Positions 29,171 to 38,647 of a stretch of 57,421 bases of DNA are shown in pieces. The notes under the pieces were generated by a model. That model had not been told where the DNA came from, did not search any database, and saw nothing but the letters and a program-made list of their open reading frames with translations. Every line of letters begins with the position of its first letter. Position 1 is the first letter of the stretch. Made by a program: the position numbers and the translations under genes. The stretch comes from Acidobacteriota bacterium (lineage in GTDB: Bacteria > Acidobacteriota > Terriglobia > UBA7540): contig CADDZC010000014.1 in the NCBI GenBank assembly GCA_902812365.1, positions 1 through 57,421 of the forward strand. Reading direction: 5' to 3'.

Positions 29171-29488
29171 TCTCCGATTGAGTACGTCACCGCCGATTCG
29201 CGGCGGGATCATGTGGGTGGCCAGGACAGATTTCGCCGTCCGCCCGGTCAACGGGATGCCATCCGCGCGATATCGCCAAATTACGGCGACGTGATCATCA
29301 ACGGCGCGCCCGACGGCACCATCAGAACCGGAGGCAACGCTAAGCATCGAGCGAGTCCGCCAACTCTTTCCGCCTGCCGATTGCCCGTTAGACTTTTTCT
29401 CTCCACTTTGGCCGGCAGTTTCAGAGTCGAGCACCGCGGCGTCCGATTTCACGCTACGATGCGCCACTGGCCAATCGTCGCCCTGAGG
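29171..29488. other. Convergent intergenic stretch after gltB
   Basis: 318 bp between the ends of gltB (plus) and the glycosidase gene (minus). A 6-bp hairpin, CCGCCG-ATTCG-CGGCGG, lies at 29190-29206, 20 nt after the gltB stop. It has no T-run, so at most it is a weak terminator. Short open frames on both strands show no family resemblance and no ribosome-binding sites; I call none of them. Confidence 0.5.
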
Positions 29489-31828
29489 TTAATGATTGCT
29501 GAATGCTGACTGTCGCCATCGCAGGCCATGGGCTCGCGCATAGATATTGCGGCTTTCCTCCGTACGCCTCGCCCAGCCTTCCAGTGGGTACAACAACTCG
29601 CGATACACGAGGTACCTCATGCCGGTGGTTCGCCCAGGGCGGTGATCCTTGACGTCATCCACTTGGTCTAGATAGCGGCGCCCATTGGCGGCAGCGACCC
29701 GTGGAAGCCAGGATTGGTACCATGTAGCCGTGACGTCTCCCAGCATCTGATCTCGTTCGGCCCGAATCGTGCCGGCAACTCGGAGCGCTTCATCCAGGTC
29801 GGCTACTGCTCTGGCCGCGTCCGCCCGCGCTGCGGCCGCCTGCGCCGATTTTAGGAGGTCACTGATCCGCTTGAGATCGAGGATCATCTCCAGGTTCTGC
29901 CGGCACAACCGCGCGACCGAGAGTAGCACTTCCAGGTTGTAACGATTGTATTCCACCCGTGCCAAGTTGTCGCGCAGGAGCTCCACTAACTCGTCATTGT
30001 CGGACACAAGACGAGACGCGAGCGCGATTCGCCTGGCATTCTCGGCGTTCCAATCTCGATCTAAAGTCAGCAAGCCGGGCTCCGGAACAGGCAGGCGAGG
30101 CAGAGTTTGATCCAGCGCAGGTCGAGGAGGCTGGAAGATACCGGCAGAGTTCCCAAAGATGGGAGTGCGTGCGCTGGAGGCTACCGTCTCCCAACTGTCA
30201 TCCCAGAACTGTGCCTGAGTACTCAACAACCGATATACACGTCCCATGCCCACAGCGCTCGGTCCGTAAAAAAGCCGATAAAAGGAGTTGGCCAGCTCGG
30301 CCGGGCCCGGTGAAACGGGATGCCAGGCAGTGGCCGAGGCGGTGACGTAGCCCAGCCAAAACGTTTCGGGGTGAAGCCCGGCGTCTCCCCACCCAGCAAC
30401 CAGCGCTCCCATAAGATCCGGTCGGTCAACCGTGCTGCGGTCGAGCGCTTCACCAGACTGAAGGGCATGCTGGGATATGGTATCGAACATCTCGCGGAGG
30501 CGACCCGGCTCTTCCGTACATTTGTGGAGGCACTCAAAGCGGGGCAAAAAATAATAGGCCGGAAACAAGGGTTCCTCGCCTTCAGTTGAGATGTAAACCA
30601 TCTGCCGAATGCCACGGGCCCGGACGGCTCGATCGAATTCCGGCCCGTAGAGTTCGCCGTCGATCAGATACGATGGCAGCGCCGAGATATCCTCCGGCTT
30701 CAGAGGATATTCGCCCCAAAAGATCACCCTCCGGCCACGGGCATGCAGATAATCCGCTATCTGAGCAATAAATTGAGCGAGAAGTTTACCGACACCGCCA
30801 AGCTCACGCGCCCGGTCGGCTTCATCGCACTGAGAATTCTTAGCCTGTCCAACGTAGTACGGCTCGTCGGTGGAAAGAACGAAATATTTGCCACCGCGGT
30901 TGGCGTCGAGCAAATCTTGAGCCATACCCTCCAGCAGTGTATAAGTGGCCGGGTTGGTTACGCAAAATTCATAGTTGCTTTCCGGATACTCCCGCAGGTT
31001 CGCGTATTCCGGGTGTTTCAAAATGAAAGAGTCGTGCGCGGGACCGTCCAAGTAAGGAATTAGCTGAAGATGGTAACGCAAAGCGTACTCGGTCAACTTC
31101 TGAAGTGCGACCGGCGTCAAAGCGTAGGGCTCGACGATCGGTGCGGCGCTCGGATACTGGAAATGACCCTCCAGTTTAAGGGCAAAGCCGTTAATCTTGT
31201 AAAAGGAAGCTTGGCGCAGGGCGCGTTCGAGTTCATCCATCCGCTCTAAATGGTGAGCGTCGTCCCAGTATATAATCCGCAGTTCGAGGTCGGGCCAATC
31301 CGTTATCTCACCTTCCGGCAACCACAAGCTGCCGTCTTGCGGTTTGAGCAGTTGGACGAACGTCTGCACTCCATAAAACAGTCCGGTCGCCGTGTTGCCC
31401 CTAATGACGATGCGGCCGGGAGCAAGAGAAATCTGATAAGCTTGAGCCGCAACCGCATTCCGATCGCGGTCGGTGGTCGGGCCGAGGGGGATGGAATGGG
31501 GAGCAATCTCCAACCGAAGAACACCCGCTGATTGCGCTTTCTCTTCGCGGGCCTGCAGCGTCAAATGATTCCGAGATGCCAGCTGTCCGTTCAAGCTCTG
31601 GAGCGCGACATCGTTCGGCTGAACGCCCGAACCAATCTCGTACCGCCAATTGGCGGTGAACCGGAAGTCCCGCGGTCCTAAAATCACGTTCTGAGGAACC
31701 GGCAGGACGGTATAGCCGCGCGCCGACAGTGGAGAAACTGTCTCCGCCCGGCTGATGAAGCCACCGCATCCCGCCAGCAGAACCAAGCACATCCAGATGC
31801 TTCTGGCCGAGATCCAAGAGCACGTCAT
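29489..31828 (-). CDS. GH20-type beta-N-acetylhexosaminidase lipoprotein
   Basis: 779 aa. The N-terminus ends in lipobox LAGC (C21), so it is a lipid-anchored envelope protein. Next is a GH20b-like N-domain (YTVLPVPQNVILGPRDFRF and GNTATGLFYGVQTFVQLL), then a TIM barrel with the paired acids D321-E322 in FVLSTDEPYYVG, the general acid/base pair of GH20 enzymes. The last ~150 residues are a helical domain of unknown role. It probably releases terminal N-acetylhexosamine from chitin, peptidoglycan or glycans. The nearest genes are unrelated and it stands alone, divergent from purF. Confidence 0.82.
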   Translation of the reverse strand: MTCSWISARSIWMCLVLLAGCGGFISRAETVSPLSARGYTVLPVPQNVILGPRDFRFTANWRYEIGSGVQPNDVALQSLNGQLASRNHLTLQAREEKAQSAGVLRLEIAPHSIPLGPTTDRDRNAVAAQAYQISLAPGRIVIRGNTATGLFYGVQTFVQLLKPQDGSLWLPEGEITDWPDLELRIIYWDDAHHLERMDELERALRQASFYKINGFALKLEGHFQYPSAAPIVEPYALTPVALQKLTEYALRYHLQLIPYLDGPAHDSFILKHPEYANLREYPESNYEFCVTNPATYTLLEGMAQDLLDANRGGKYFVLSTDEPYYVGQAKNSQCDEADRARELGGVGKLLAQFIAQIADYLHARGRRVIFWGEYPLKPEDISALPSYLIDGELYGPEFDRAVRARGIRQMVYISTEGEEPLFPAYYFLPRFECLHKCTEEPGRLREMFDTISQHALQSGEALDRSTVDRPDLMGALVAGWGDAGLHPETFWLGYVTASATAWHPVSPGPAELANSFYRLFYGPSAVGMGRVYRLLSTQAQFWDDSWETVASSARTPIFGNSAGIFQPPRPALDQTLPRLPVPEPGLLTLDRDWNAENARRIALASRLVSDNDELVELLRDNLARVEYNRYNLEVLLSVARLCRQNLEMILDLKRISDLLKSAQAAAARADAARAVADLDEALRVAGTIRAERDQMLGDVTATWYQSWLPRVAAANGRRYLDQVDDVKDHRPGRTTGMRYLVYRELLYPLEGWARRTEESRNIYARAHGLRWRQSAFSNH

Positions 31829-32496
31829 GCGCCCTCGCCAGCATTCGGAGCGTTGCCGCTCCCTGCGTTGACGCGAAGCATATCACCGAACCTATCTCGC
31901 CGATACGCTCGATAAAACATCGGCTACCCAAGTCACCACCCGGCATGACCTCGCCGTGTGCCGAGCCCAACCCGTGTATTCCTTCTGGACTCCAGATTGA
32001 ATCTCACCGAGAGCAGCCCGCCCAGCCAAGATCAGTCGCACGGGTTGTCGTCGCAGCGTTTCAATGAATGTAAGATGGGCCCCGCTATCCGCCGACAACG
32101 GCCGAGTTCAACGTGATGAATTTCCCGCGCGCGGAAGCATCGCCAGGGAGCGGCGGCAAAAATCGACAAGCCAGAACTCGACTGCAGATCTGGCACAGGG
32201 AGCTGACTCATAACCTGTACAAGTCCATAGACTGTCCGTTCAGCGCCCGCAACGTATAGATCAACACTCGCACCCGTATCGCCTTAACCATCCGGGCCAA
32301 GTCAGTTGTCGAATCCATTTTTAACGCTTCCCGGCCCCGGGGCCAAGGCCAGGCAGAATTCGGTTGCGAGACGACAGCATTCCCGGCACAATAAAGGGTA
32401 ACTCGGATTTGTGGCGCGGGGACTTCGCCAGCAGGCTGGCATTGTTGGATGGTAACGGGCGGATGATGGTTCGGAGGAGCGCGACGCGGGTCAAGA
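31829..32496. other. Long intergenic stretch between GH20 and purF
   Basis: About 670 bp between divergently transcribed genes. I see no credible gene: short open frames on both strands have no family features. A self-complementary GGCCCCGGGGCC lies at 32333-32344. No tRNA, riboswitch or clear promoter could be recognised. The region immediately before purF has two overlapping GC-rich inverted repeats, treated separately. Confidence 0.5.
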
Positions 32497-32533
32497 CCCG
32501 GGGGTGCGGGCCTACGCGGCCCGCACCCCCGGG
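32497..32533 (+). promoter_or_regulatory. Perfect 16-bp hairpin abutting the purF ribosome-binding site
   Basis: CCCGGGGGTGCGGGCC (32497-32512), loop TACGC, then its exact complement (32518-32533). The GGAGG Shine-Dalgarno of purF (32536-32540) begins three nt after the stem. A second small palindrome, CGGGTCAAGACCCG (32487-32500), shares four bases with the left arm, so the two cannot fully form together. No T-run follows. This could control translation start or be an mRNA stabiliser; no known purine riboswitch is recognisable. Confidence 0.6.
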
Positions 32534-32547
32534 GCGGAGGATGCTTC

Positions 32548-33975
32548 TTGCAGCCAGGGCGTGAAATCTTTCCGATGGCCTCGCTTCCTGTTGATAAATT
32601 TCATGACGAGTGTGGAGTGTTTGCGGTCTATGGCCATCCTGAAGCTGCCAAACTGACGTACCTCGGCCTGTATGCTTTGCAGCACCGGGGCCAGGAGAGC
32701 GCCGGGATCGCCGCCTCTAATGGCGACGAACTTGTGTGTTACAAAGGCATGGGCCACGTGGAAGAAGTCTTCACGCCGCAGATTCTATCGGGTCTTCCCG
32801 GATACGCCACAATCGGCCATACGCGCTATTCGACGGCCGGCGACACTGATCTGAAGAACGCCCAGCCCTTAATGGTCAGCTGCCAGAAGGGGCAGGTCGC
32901 CCTTGCCCACAACGGTAACTTGGTCAACGCCGCCAGTATCCGTCGCGAACTGGAAAGCCGCGGCGATATTTTTCAAACCACCAGCGACAGCGAGGTGATT
33001 TTCCACTACCTCGCCCGGTCAAAACACAGCGGGATTCCTGAGGCTATTGCCGACGCACTCGACCGCGTTTCAGGAGCGTATTCCCTGGTGATGCTGTTTA
33101 AAGACAGCGTCGTGGCCATTCGCGATCCGCACGGATTCCGCCCGCTCTGCCTGGGCCGGCTGGGCGGCGCTTACGTGGTGGCGTCGGAAACGTGCGCCTT
33201 TGACCTGATCAATGCCCATTACGTGCGCGAGATTGAGCCGGGCGAGATGCTGATTTTGAACGGCGAGGGAACCACCTCGCTCCGTTTCGCTCCACCCACG
33301 CCCAAGCGCTGCATTTTCGAACACGTTTATTTCTCCCGGCCCGACAGCGTGATCTTCGGGCGCTCGGTCAACGCCAGCCGCGAGATGCTCGGGCGCTTAT
33401 TGGCGAAGGAGCATCCCGCCGATGCTGACATGGTTGTCCCGGTCCCGGACTCCGGTGTTCCGGCCGCCATCGGTTACGCCGCCGAGTCGGGCATCCCGAT
33501 GAAGATGGGGCTGATCCGCAACCATTACGTGGGGCGGACCTTTATAGAACCGAGCCAGGCGATCCGCGATTTCGGCGTTAAGCTCAAGCTGAATCCCGTG
33601 CGAACCCTTCTTGCCGATCAGCGCGTGGTGCTGGTGGATGACTCGATCATTCGGGGGACGACGAGCCGCAAGATTGTGCGCATTGTCAGGGAGGCCGGGG
33701 CGCGGGAGGTTCACATGCGAATCAGTTGTCCTCCCACGATCTCGCCCTGCTATTACGGCATCGATACGCCAACCAAGAACGAGCTGATCGCCGCTACCCA
33801 CACGGTGGAGGAGATTCGGGAGTACATCGGGGCCGACACCCTCGGCTACCTTTCGATCGAAGGGATGCGCCGAGCCGTTAACGACACGGAGGGTGACTAT
33901 TGCCTGGCCTGCTACACGGCGAACTATCCGACCGTGGTTCAGGAACCGCTCATCGCCCTTCGCCATCGGGATTGA
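32548..33975 (+). CDS. purF: Amidophosphoribosyltransferase
   Basis: 475 aa; the first committed step of purine synthesis, making phosphoribosylamine from PRPP and glutamine. The class II glutaminase nucleophile is C22 in DECGVFAVYGHP. The PRPP loop VVLVDDSIIRGTTS is at 360-373. Cysteines at C255, C394 or C401, C452 and C455 indicate the Fe-S (Bacillus-type) enzyme, whose cluster makes it oxygen-sensitive. Start choice: TTG at 32548 has GGAGG seven nt upstream, while ATG at 32575 would give a more usual propeptide but lacks a ribosome site. It begins a purF-lepB-purM-MFS run on the plus strand. Confidence 0.96.
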   Translation: MQPGREIFPMASLPVDKFHDECGVFAVYGHPEAAKLTYLGLYALQHRGQESAGIAASNGDELVCYKGMGHVEEVFTPQILSGLPGYATIGHTRYSTAGDTDLKNAQPLMVSCQKGQVALAHNGNLVNAASIRRELESRGDIFQTTSDSEVIFHYLARSKHSGIPEAIADALDRVSGAYSLVMLFKDSVVAIRDPHGFRPLCLGRLGGAYVVASETCAFDLINAHYVREIEPGEMLILNGEGTTSLRFAPPTPKRCIFEHVYFSRPDSVIFGRSVNASREMLGRLLAKEHPADADMVVPVPDSGVPAAIGYAAESGIPMKMGLIRNHYVGRTFIEPSQAIRDFGVKLKLNPVRTLLADQRVVLVDDSIIRGTTSRKIVRIVREAGAREVHMRISCPPTISPCYYGIDTPTKNELIAATHTVEEIREYIGADTLGYLSIEGMRRAVNDTEGDYCLACYTANYPTVVQEPLIALRHRD

Positions 33976-34108
33976 GACCTCAGGTTGCTGGCCCAGCGGG
34001 GACGCTCGGCCACAGAGTTCGGACGTGCGGCGCGCCAGTACCCAGCCTGCTTGGGAACGCACTAGCGAGGTCCTGACAGGACAAGTCGGACGGCGGCGAC
34101 ACATCGGG

Positions 34109-34966
34109 ATGGCCCCAAAAGAGTCGATTATCATGCTTGTCGAATGGCGATCGGAAGTTCAGTTTGAGACGTCGGAAACAGGTGCGGAAAAGCCGCGAGC
34201 GGGGCGTCCGGCGCCCCGCAGTGAGAGCGGCTGGGAGGTCCTCCGTTCCTTACTGGTCGTGCTGGGAGCGGTTTTTTGCATCCGCACGTTTGTAGCGGAA
34301 GCGACGGTCATCCCGACCGGGTCGATGGAAGACACCATCTTGATTGGTGATCATGTGTTTCTCGATAAGCTTCTCTACGGCCCGCAGCTGCCGTACACGT
34401 CGTGGCGCATGCCGGAGATCAAACCGGTTCGGCGCGGCGACATTGTAGCCTTTCACTATCCGCGCAAACCTTCCGTGATGTTCGTTAAGCGAGTCATCGC
34501 CATCGGGGGCGACGTCATTAAAATCATCGACAAGCAGGTTTATGTGAATGGCCAGCCGCTCCGGGAGCCTTACGTCCACTTTGAGTACACCAACATGTAT
34601 CCCCTGCGGGCGAATTTCCCTCCGGCGCTCGATCAGATTCCCTATCTGCCGGTCGGACCCGGCGAGTGGGACCCGGGGTGGGTGCGCGAGATGCCGGCTT
34701 TCATCCGAGCGGACGGCCTGCACGTGCCGCCAGGCTCCTTCTTCGCCATGGGCGATAATCGCGACAATTCACTGGACAGCCGCTTTTGGGGCTTTGTGCC
34801 CGATTCCGACGTGGTGGGCGAACCCCTCTTTGTGTATTGGTCTTACGACGCGCCCACCCCCGAATGGACTGCGGAAAGCCTGACAGCGCGCCTGCGGTTT
34901 GACGGTTCGATTATCAAGAATTTCTTCCAGAAAACGCGGTGGTCGCGAATCGGGAAGGTCTTCTAG
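34109..34966 (+). CDS. lepB: Signal peptidase I
   Basis: 285 aa from ATG 34109 (ATG 34133 is an alternative; the frame extends back into purF, which I reject). It removes signal peptides on the outer face of the cytoplasmic membrane. One N-terminal membrane segment (VLRSLLVVLGAVFCIRTFV, residues 44-62) precedes the catalytic domain. The catalytic serine is S72 in IPTGSMEDT, the general base is K127 in MFVKRVIAIGGD, and the box GDNRDNSLDSRFWG is intact. The insert between box D and box E is long (about 100 residues), as in several soil phyla. It lies about 130 bp after purF. Confidence 0.95.
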   Translation: MAPKESIIMLVEWRSEVQFETSETGAEKPRAGRPAPRSESGWEVLRSLLVVLGAVFCIRTFVAEATVIPTGSMEDTILIGDHVFLDKLLYGPQLPYTSWRMPEIKPVRRGDIVAFHYPRKPSVMFVKRVIAIGGDVIKIIDKQVYVNGQPLREPYVHFEYTNMYPLRANFPPALDQIPYLPVGPGEWDPGWVREMPAFIRADGLHVPPGSFFAMGDNRDNSLDSRFWGFVPDSDVVGEPLFVYWSYDAPTPEWTAESLTARLRFDGSIIKNFFQKTRWSRIGKVF

Positions 34967-35076
34967 GCATATCGTTCCGCATCACGCGAACGCTGCCAAC
35001 CGGAGCGCTTTCGTCCGTTGGTAAGCTGTTGAGCCTCGCAGGATGCGGTATCCACTTCGGCCTGTGACGTTGAACC

Positions 35077-36135
35077 ATGCGTTATCGGGACTCGGGCGTA
35101 AATATCGACGCTGCCCGGCGCGCCAAGCGGCGAATCCGGGTATTGGCGCGCCAAACTTTTAATCGGCGAGTGCTCAGGGACGTCGGGGCGTTCGGGGGCT
35201 TTTTTGCGCTCCGCGGACTGCCATCCGACGCGGTGCTGGTCTCGAGCGTCGACGGTGTGGGCACGAAGCTCAAAATCGCCTTCGCGCTCGACCGGCACTC
35301 CACGGTCGGCGCTGACCTCGTGAACCATTGCGTGAATGACATCGCCGCCCATGGCGCCGAGCCGCTCTTCTTTCTCGACTATCTCGCCACGGGCAGGCTT
35401 CGTCCCGACGTCGTCGTTGAAGTCGTTCGCGGTGTGGCGGGCGCCTGTCGCGCCGTCGGGTGCGCCCTGGTGGGAGGCGAAACGGCCGAAATGCCCGGCT
35501 TTTACCCGGAGAATCAGTACGACTTGGCCGGCACAATTGTGGGCTGGGTGCGTCGTCGCGACATTATCGACGGCGCTGGCATCCGGCCGGGCGATGCGAT
35601 TCTGGGGCTGCCGGCGCTGGGTCTGCACACGAACGGCTATTCTCTGGCGCGCCAGGTGTTGCTCGAGCGACGCGGAATGTCGCTCTCCGCGCACGTGCCC
35701 GAGCTCGGCGATTCGCTGGGCGACGCGCTGCTCGCGCCGCATCGCTGTTACTGGCCGATAGTCAAGCCGCTGATCAAAACGGGTCGGCTCAAGGGGATCG
35801 TTCACGTGACCGGCGGAGGCCTTACGGAGAACACGCCGCGCGTTCTGCCGGCTGGTTGTTATGCCGAGATTTGGCTGGGCAGTTGGCCGGTGCTGCCGAT
35901 CTTCGACCTGATTCAGCGTCTTGGCGGAGTGCCGGAAGACGACATGTTCCGCACTTTCAACATGGGCCTGGGTCTGCTTCTCGTCGTCGCTGAACAACAC
36001 GTCCCACAAGCCATCGCCATGCTGAAGAAACGGCATGAAAAAGTTTGGCGTGTCGGCCGAATCGGCGCCGGGCGGGCAGGCGTGAGATACGTGCCGGCTG
36101 GTGAAAGATCAGTCGGCCGTCAAGTTCGGCGTTAA
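35077..36135 (+). CDS. purM: Phosphoribosylformylglycinamidine cyclo-ligase
   Basis: A 352-aa AIR synthetase (PurM/PurL fold) that closes the imidazole ring in purine synthesis. Motifs: VSSVDGVGTKLKIAF (ATP/substrate), NHCVNDIAAHGAEPLFFLDYLA, GGETAEMPGFY, and GIVHVTGGGLTENTPRVLP in the C-terminal half. The length fits the family (about 345). It is near purF on the same strand, with lepB between them, so purine genes are partly clustered. Start ATG at 35077; the ribosome site is weak. Confidence 0.96.
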   Translation: MRYRDSGVNIDAARRAKRRIRVLARQTFNRRVLRDVGAFGGFFALRGLPSDAVLVSSVDGVGTKLKIAFALDRHSTVGADLVNHCVNDIAAHGAEPLFFLDYLATGRLRPDVVVEVVRGVAGACRAVGCALVGGETAEMPGFYPENQYDLAGTIVGWVRRRDIIDGAGIRPGDAILGLPALGLHTNGYSLARQVLLERRGMSLSAHVPELGDSLGDALLAPHRCYWPIVKPLIKTGRLKGIVHVTGGGLTENTPRVLPAGCYAEIWLGSWPVLPIFDLIQRLGGVPEDDMFRTFNMGLGLLLVVAEQHVPQAIAMLKKRHEKVWRVGRIGAGRAGVRYVPAGERSVGRQVRR

Positions 36136-36223
36136 TCGTTCAGCCGGACGGGTCGCGGCCTGACGCCAGCCCGCCTCCTAGTTCACGGGTCGTGCTCCGC
36201 GGGTCGACCATAAGGCCAAACGC

Positions 36224-37498
36224 GTGAGTGATCAGTTTGCAGTCGGCGTTGATGCGACGCCTCCGTCGGACGACCGTTGGTTGAATCGCAACGTCCTCGG
36301 CATTGGCCTGACGAGCTTGCTCGCTGACGTGAGCCACGAAATGGCCACGGCCATTCTGCCCGGATTTCTTACCGTTCTCGGCGTTTCCCCGGCCATCCTG
36401 GGAGCCATTGAGGGCATAGCGGACTCGGTGGCAAGCTTTGTGAAGCTGGCCGCCGGGTGGTTTTCCGATCGCGTGGGGCGTCGCAAACCCTTGGCCACCG
36501 CAGCGTATTTTTTGACCGGTCTTTCCACAGGGCTGTTCGCGCTGGCGCAGCACTGGCCGCTCGTTCTCGCCGCCCGCACCGCTGGCTGGCTCGGACGTGG
36601 CGTTCGTTCCCCGCTGAAGAACGCCATCCTCGCTGACTCAATTACCCCAAACACCCGAGGCCGGGCTTTCGGTTTTGAGCGGGCTGGGGACACGATCGGC
36701 GCCGTTATCGGCCCCCTCATCGCCGTCGGATTGCTGGCCTGTCTTCATCCTCGCCTGAGTGGGTCGCCGGCACCTTTCCGTGTGATTTTTCTGCTGGCGC
36801 TCGTCCCCGGTCTCGGCGCAGGAGGGGCCTTTGGGGTACTGGTTCATGAAAGGCGAAGACCCCCGTTACCGACGAGACTCTGGGCTAGCATCTGGAACTT
36901 ACCGGCTGACTTTCGCCGCCTCCTCTTCGCCGCGACTATTTTCGGCATGGGCGATTTCGCCCGCACACTCATGATACTGGCCGCCACCCAATTGCTGGCG
37001 CCTTCCCACGGCCTCAGTGAGGCGGCCGAAACGGGTGCCGTACTTTACGTCGTCCATAACGTCGTTTATGCGGCGGCATCGTACCCGATCGGAGCTCTGT
37101 CCGATCGCCTGGGCCGCCGCGGACTGCTGGTGCTGGGTTATCTGGCAGGAGCACTATCGGCGCTGGCGCTTGGCGCGGCGTTCCACTGGAAGGTGAATAC
37201 GGGCGGACAGCTCCTGCCAGCCTTCGTGATGGCAGGGGTTTCGATTGCTATGGTTGACGCCTTAGAAGGCGCGATGACGGCAGATCTTGTCGCTCCAAGA
37301 CTGCGCGGTACCGCCTATGGCGTGCTCGGCACGGCTAACGGCGTCGGCGATTTAGTCGCCAGTGTGGTTGTGGGCGGCCTGTGGACGGCAGCCTCGCCGA
37401 TTTGGGCGTTCGCGTTCGCGGCGGTTATGATGGCCCTAGGCAGCCTCGTTCTGTTTCGCCTGCGCTGGAGGCCCGGCAGTGACACCGAGTCAGGCTGA
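36224..37498 (+). CDS. Major facilitator superfamily transporter
   Basis: A 424-aa, 12-helix membrane protein with GTG start at 36224. The MFS signature between helices 2 and 3 is visible as GWFSDRVGRRKPL (residues 80-92), and a related loop, GALSDRLGRRGLLVLGYL, occurs between helices 8 and 9. The pattern ADVSHEMATAILPGFL near the start is common in a group of MFS proteins next to metabolic genes. The substrate cannot be told from sequence. It follows purM by 88 bp on the same strand, but no purine-transport feature is seen. Confidence 0.88.
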   Translation: MSDQFAVGVDATPPSDDRWLNRNVLGIGLTSLLADVSHEMATAILPGFLTVLGVSPAILGAIEGIADSVASFVKLAAGWFSDRVGRRKPLATAAYFLTGLSTGLFALAQHWPLVLAARTAGWLGRGVRSPLKNAILADSITPNTRGRAFGFERAGDTIGAVIGPLIAVGLLACLHPRLSGSPAPFRVIFLLALVPGLGAGGAFGVLVHERRRPPLPTRLWASIWNLPADFRRLLFAATIFGMGDFARTLMILAATQLLAPSHGLSEAAETGAVLYVVHNVVYAAASYPIGALSDRLGRRGLLVLGYLAGALSALALGAAFHWKVNTGGQLLPAFVMAGVSIAMVDALEGAMTADLVAPRLRGTAYGVLGTANGVGDLVASVVVGGLWTAASPIWAFAFAAVMMALGSLVLFRLRWRPGSDTESG

Positions 37499-37887
37499 TC
37501 TTTTCAATCCACCTCGGTTTCAACTTCTCCTCCGGCCGAGCCCAACCGAAGTGTCGCACCGCCCGAATTGGGGGTTCCCCGAAGCAAGTGGAAGGTGAAT
37601 ACGTTCCGACCCTCCGGCGTATCGGCCAACAAGTCATCTTTCACATCGTCCAAAAGGAGAGATCCGCCTTTGGTTCGCGCCCCAACCTCCGATCGATGGC
37701 GTCGCCATGGATCGGACCTCCAAACGTATCGACACGCGCATTCCCTACGACTTGCCGCGGCTCAACGCCGCCGCCGGCTGGGTAGACTTCGAGGCGGCCG
37801 CGCCGGTGAGCAAAGTATCAGACGTCGGTCTTGTGGGAAGTTCCACACTCCACGCTTGCTAATGGCCAGCGAAGTTCTGGTTCCTTT
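37499..37887. other. Convergent intergenic stretch after the MFS gene
   Basis: 389 bp between two convergent genes. Several short open frames run through it in multiple phases; none has a ribosome site, a family motif, or consistent codon use. A decayed gene is possible, but I cannot support a call. No terminator with a T-run is apparent. Confidence 0.45.
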
Positions 37888-38604
37888 CTATTGCAAGCTA
37901 CTGTACACCCATACCCCGCCCATATGAACCTTGACGGTGATATCCTGCTTGCCCCGCTCGTTGTAAAACCACAGGCGCTGACTCACGCCAGCACTGTCTG
38001 ATTCCATCCCGCCGTGCAGGTCGCTTTGCACATAGCCCAACCACGCATGCGCATCGAGGGTACGGACGTCCCAGGCCGAAGGTACGTCGATTTCGACGTC
38101 ACCATAGTTAACACGGATCAGTTCCCGGCCCGCCAGTCCGGAGACGCGGACGTCCCCATCGACTGAATGGAGGGTGAGGTTGGCATCGTAAGGCATTTTA
38201 ATGCGAAAGTTCACGGAAAGCTTCGACTCATCTCGAAACGGCCGCCAAAGACGGCGGGGAGGGTAAATCGTACGTAAGCACACGGCCTTATCCTGTCCTT
38301 CCAACTGGATCTTGACTCGGTCATAGAGCGGTTCAGCAGCCGAGGCGCTCTTGGCGCGGACGATCTTTTCAGCTTGGATCTCCAGCCGGGGATTATCCCA
38401 TCCTTGAATCTCAATGTCGCCCGTGCGGGTATCAACCGTGAGCATTCCGTAAGAAAACATCCGAACAGAGTAGGTGGAGGCTCGGCTGAACTCGTCTGCG
38501 CGCGCAGCGCCGCCCGAGACGCACAAAACACAGAGGAAATACAAAACTGGAGAAACCGGGAATAAAACCGTGCCGAACGTCTTAGGACGATACTCCCCCT
38601 TCAT
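37888..38604 (-). CDS. DUF4097-like exported beta-strand protein
   Basis: About 238 aa from ATG 38604 (GTG 38625 is possible). A hydrophobic signal peptide ends near GGAARADEF. The remainder alternates short strands with the recurring pattern GDIEIQGWDNPRLEIQAEK and LHSVDGDVRVSGLAGRELIR, characteristic of DUF4097-type right-handed beta proteins. Such proteins are often found near regulators or envelope systems. It is the last gene of a co-directional run, 44 bp after the FG-GAP/ASPIC gene, suggesting co-transcription. Function unknown. Confidence 0.75.
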   Translation of the reverse strand: MKGEYRPKTFGTVLFPVSPVLYFLCVLCVSGGAARADEFSRASTYSVRMFSYGMLTVDTRTGDIEIQGWDNPRLEIQAEKIVRAKSASAAEPLYDRVKIQLEGQDKAVCLRTIYPPRRLWRPFRDESKLSVNFRIKMPYDANLTLHSVDGDVRVSGLAGRELIRVNYGDVEIDVPSAWDVRTLDAHAWLGYVQSDLHGGMESDSAGVSQRLWFYNERGKQDITVKVHMGGVWVYSSLQ

Positions 38605-38647
38605 GTCGCACCGTCGCGGCCGCACATCCTTGCCGCAACCTTCCTCT

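Noticed and set aside
29213-29509. 98-codon plus-strand frame after gltB
   Set aside because: No recognisable motif or ribosome site, and it overlaps the end of the GH20 gene.
32364-32564. 66-codon plus-strand frame before purF
   Set aside because: It runs through the GC hairpin, has no family features and ends inside purF; it is likely chance.
37568-37927. 119-codon plus-strand frame after the MFS gene
   Set aside because: It overlaps the DUF4097-like gene, has erratic composition and no ribosome site.
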